A stretch of DNA of 24,667 bases, from assembly GCA_944390615.1 (NCBI GenBank), contig CALXRJ010000153.1, forward strand, positions 1-24,667. Direction: 5' to 3'. How positions within the stretch are numbered: the first letter of the stretch is position 1; the number at the start of each line of letters is the position of its first letter. Of the stretch, positions 23,229 through 24,667 are shown one piece after another. The position numbers and the translations under genes were made by a program. The notes under the pieces are model-generated. The model was not told the origin of the DNA. It did not search any database and was given only the letters and a program-made list of their open reading frames with translations. The DNA is from an uncultured Clostridia bacterium. GTDB taxonomy: Bacteria > Bacillota > Clostridia > TANB77 > CAG-508.

Positions 23229-23285
23229 AAAAAAAGGACCGTCCTCCATTGAAAGTTTTCAAAAAAGGACTGTCCCCAATTGAAA
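23229..23285. repeat. Two imperfect direct repeats with GGAC(n)GTCC cores
   Basis: Two units of about 26 bases (23229-23254 and 23261-23285) share A6-GGAC-n-GTCC-n2-CA-ATTGAAA with about three differences. Each core, GGACcGTCC or GGACtGTCC, is an odd palindrome. They lie just downstream of the phosphorylase stop on the minus strand. They resemble REP-like dispersed sequences seen in many Firmicutes (from memory). No transposase is nearby. Confidence 0.6.
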
Positions 23286-23287
23286 AA

Positions 23288-24667
23288 TTATTTTGTAATC
23301 CATTTGACTAAGTCTAAATTTTCACTATCTAACAGCATTTCATTTGTTGGCATTACACGGAAGGTATAGCCATAGTTTCCTCCTGAAGATAAGGAAATTT
23401 TTGCTGTATAGGTGTATCGTTTGTATTCTTTTTCTTCTGCGATTAATTTCATTGGTACTATAATGGTATCTTCTACTCTTCCATCATCTGATATTTTTCC
23501 ACAATATACTTCTACTCTGACATCTTCTTTTTCTAGGTTAGGAAGGGTTACTTTACAGGTTACTTCTATTTCATCTCCAGCATCGATTTTGATGTTTTCT
23601 GGATTGTCTGTTTGTTCAATTAGAATGTTGTTCCAGTTAGTAGCTACATGCTTTTTCCAAGATGTATAGGTTACTGCTTTTTCTAAATCAGAATAATAGT
23701 TATTGTATAAGTTGATTAATGGCATGTATAATTTTTCTGTATAATCTACCAACATTCTTGCAGTACTATATTTTCCTCCTGTTGTTATGATAGATTGTTT
23801 CATAATTTTCATCCATTCTTCAGATGGTTTATTTTCACTGGTGCGATTGAAGAATGTTGGAATAATTTTTTTTTTTTTTGTTTTATAGATACTTTGGCTA
23901 TCTGCTACATCTTGTTCATTATAAGATGAATATTCTGCATCTGTTCCAATAATCCATCCATTTGTCTGGTCATATCCTTCTGCCCACCAACCATCTAATA
24001 CACTAAAATTGATAACACCATTAACAGAAGCTTTTTGTCCAGATGTTCCAGATGCTTCCATTGGTCTACGTGGGTTGTTTAACCATACATCCACACCACT
24101 GATTAAATATCTTGACATTGCTATATTGTAGTTTTCTAATAAGAATATTTTTCCTCTAAATTGTGGCTTCATGGATATTTCATGAATATGTTTGATTAAA
24201 TCTTGCCCTTCTTTATCTGCTGGATGTGCTTTTCCGGCAAATATTAATTTGACTGGATAATTTTTGTCATTTAGTATTTCTGTAATTCTTTCTAAATCAT
24301 TAAAAATTAAGGTTGCTCTTTTGTAAGTAGCAAATCTTCTGGCAAAACCGATCATTAAATCATTGGTAGAAAGTCCAGATATGATTTCTTTGATTTCTTC
24401 ATATCCTACTCCTGCTCTTCTTAATCGATTGGTTGTATTTTCTTTGATTAATTCAATTAATTTTTGCTTTCTTTGTAAGTGGGCATTCCATAATTCTTCA
24501 TTTGGAATATTTTTTATTCTTTTCCAGGTATCATCTGAATAGATTTTGTCTTGCCAATATGGGTTGGTTGGTGTGGTTAAATATTTGTTATATAATTCTT
24601 TTAAGTTTTGTGGAAGCCATGAACAAGTATGAATACCATTTGTTACATAGGTAATTGGTGATTCATT
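23288..24667 (-). CDS. glgP: Alpha-glucan phosphorylase (GT35), partial
   Basis: The C-terminal 459 residues are visible; the frame is open to the window edge, so the N-terminus is missing (an internal ATG at 24355 is not the start). Reading inward from the edge gives ITYVTNGIHTCSWLP, then RRAGVGYEEIKEI, IGFARRFATYKR, and MEASGTSGQKASVNG, whose Lys is the expected pyridoxal-phosphate site, followed by NFSVLDGWWAEG. These are typical of the DUF3417-bearing bacterial phosphorylases that release glucose-1-phosphate from glycogen or maltodextrin. The last 120 residues form a beta-rich extension. An unbroken run of T (24 or so bases around 23868-23880 includes T13) encodes Lys codons. There is no in-frame CGG. 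It pairs functionally with the GH15 enzyme. Confidence 0.92.
   Translation of the reverse strand, partial: NESPITYVTNGIHTCSWLPQNLKELYNKYLTTPTNPYWQDKIYSDDTWKRIKNIPNEELWNAHLQRKQKLIELIKENTTNRLRRAGVGYEEIKEIISGLSTNDLMIGFARRFATYKRATLIFNDLERITEILNDKNYPVKLIFAGKAHPADKEGQDLIKHIHEISMKPQFRGKIFLLENYNIAMSRYLISGVDVWLNNPRRPMEASGTSGQKASVNGVINFSVLDGWWAEGYDQTNGWIIGTDAEYSSYNEQDVADSQSIYKTKKKKIIPTFFNRTSENKPSEEWMKIMKQSIITTGGKYSTARMLVDYTEKLYMPLINLYNNYYSDLEKAVTYTSWKKHVATNWNNILIEQTDNPENIKIDAGDEIEVTCKVTLPNLEKEDVRVEVYCGKISDDGRVEDTIIVPMKLIAEEKEYKRYTYTAKISLSSGGNYGYTFRVMPTNEMLLDSENLDLVKWITK

Noticed and set aside
24355..24667. glgP starting at the ATG at 24355
   Set aside because: The frame stays open to the window edge and encodes conserved phosphorylase segments (ITYVTNGIHT, RRAGVGYEE), so the gene extends beyond the window.

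Overview
The window is very AT-rich. It encodes an alpha/beta-type small acid-soluble spore protein, RNase J, UvrA, GluRS, FtsK/SpoIIIE, DUF951 and strong AGGAGG ribosome binding sites. This points to a low-GC Gram-positive spore-forming lineage (Bacillota, class Clostridia). The pilin-like N-terminus fused to a SUMF1-like domain resembles proteins of uncultured gut Clostridia; that placement is inference. Almost everything is on the minus strand; the only plus-strand protein gene is the SASP gene. No mobile element, prophage or CRISPR array is visible.

Layout, in minus-strand transcription order from the right edge: a partial alpha-glucan phosphorylase (23288 to the edge); a pair of REP-like repeats; rnhA; a DUF368/PopT polyprenyl-phosphate transporter; the SASP gene (plus strand); tRNA-Ser(GGA); a Cof-type HAD phosphatase; uvrA; RNase J with a long charged N-terminal extension; a small plus-strand promoter-terminator unit with no ORF; gltX; a DUF951 gene; a GC-rich hairpin; rsmD with a small coiled-coil gene; then a tight run of ftsK, an unknown coiled-coil gene, a beta-CASP metallo-hydrolase, a GH15 glucoamylase-like enzyme and a pilin/SUMF1 fusion, followed by uppP. 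uppP and popT both serve undecaprenyl-phosphate recycling; GH15 and the phosphorylase both serve alpha-glucan breakdown.

The main discovery is a translational one. Four genes (DUF951, ftsK, the beta-CASP hydrolase and the pilin/SUMF1 fusion) are each split into two overlapping frames. In each case the zero frame reaches a CGG codon, and dropping the C (so that GGN is read as Gly) restores a full-length, family-consistent protein. By my hand scan of about 7,250 codons in all genes, these four are the only in-frame CGG codons in the window, while about 27 out-of-frame CGG triplets occur on the same coding strands. The simplest reading is that CGG is unassigned, or starved of tRNA, in this organism and that ribosomes shift +1 at it, or that a special tRNA reads CGGN as one residue. 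The shift is needed for essential or near-essential genes, so it should be efficient. The sequence shows the pattern; the mechanism is inference.
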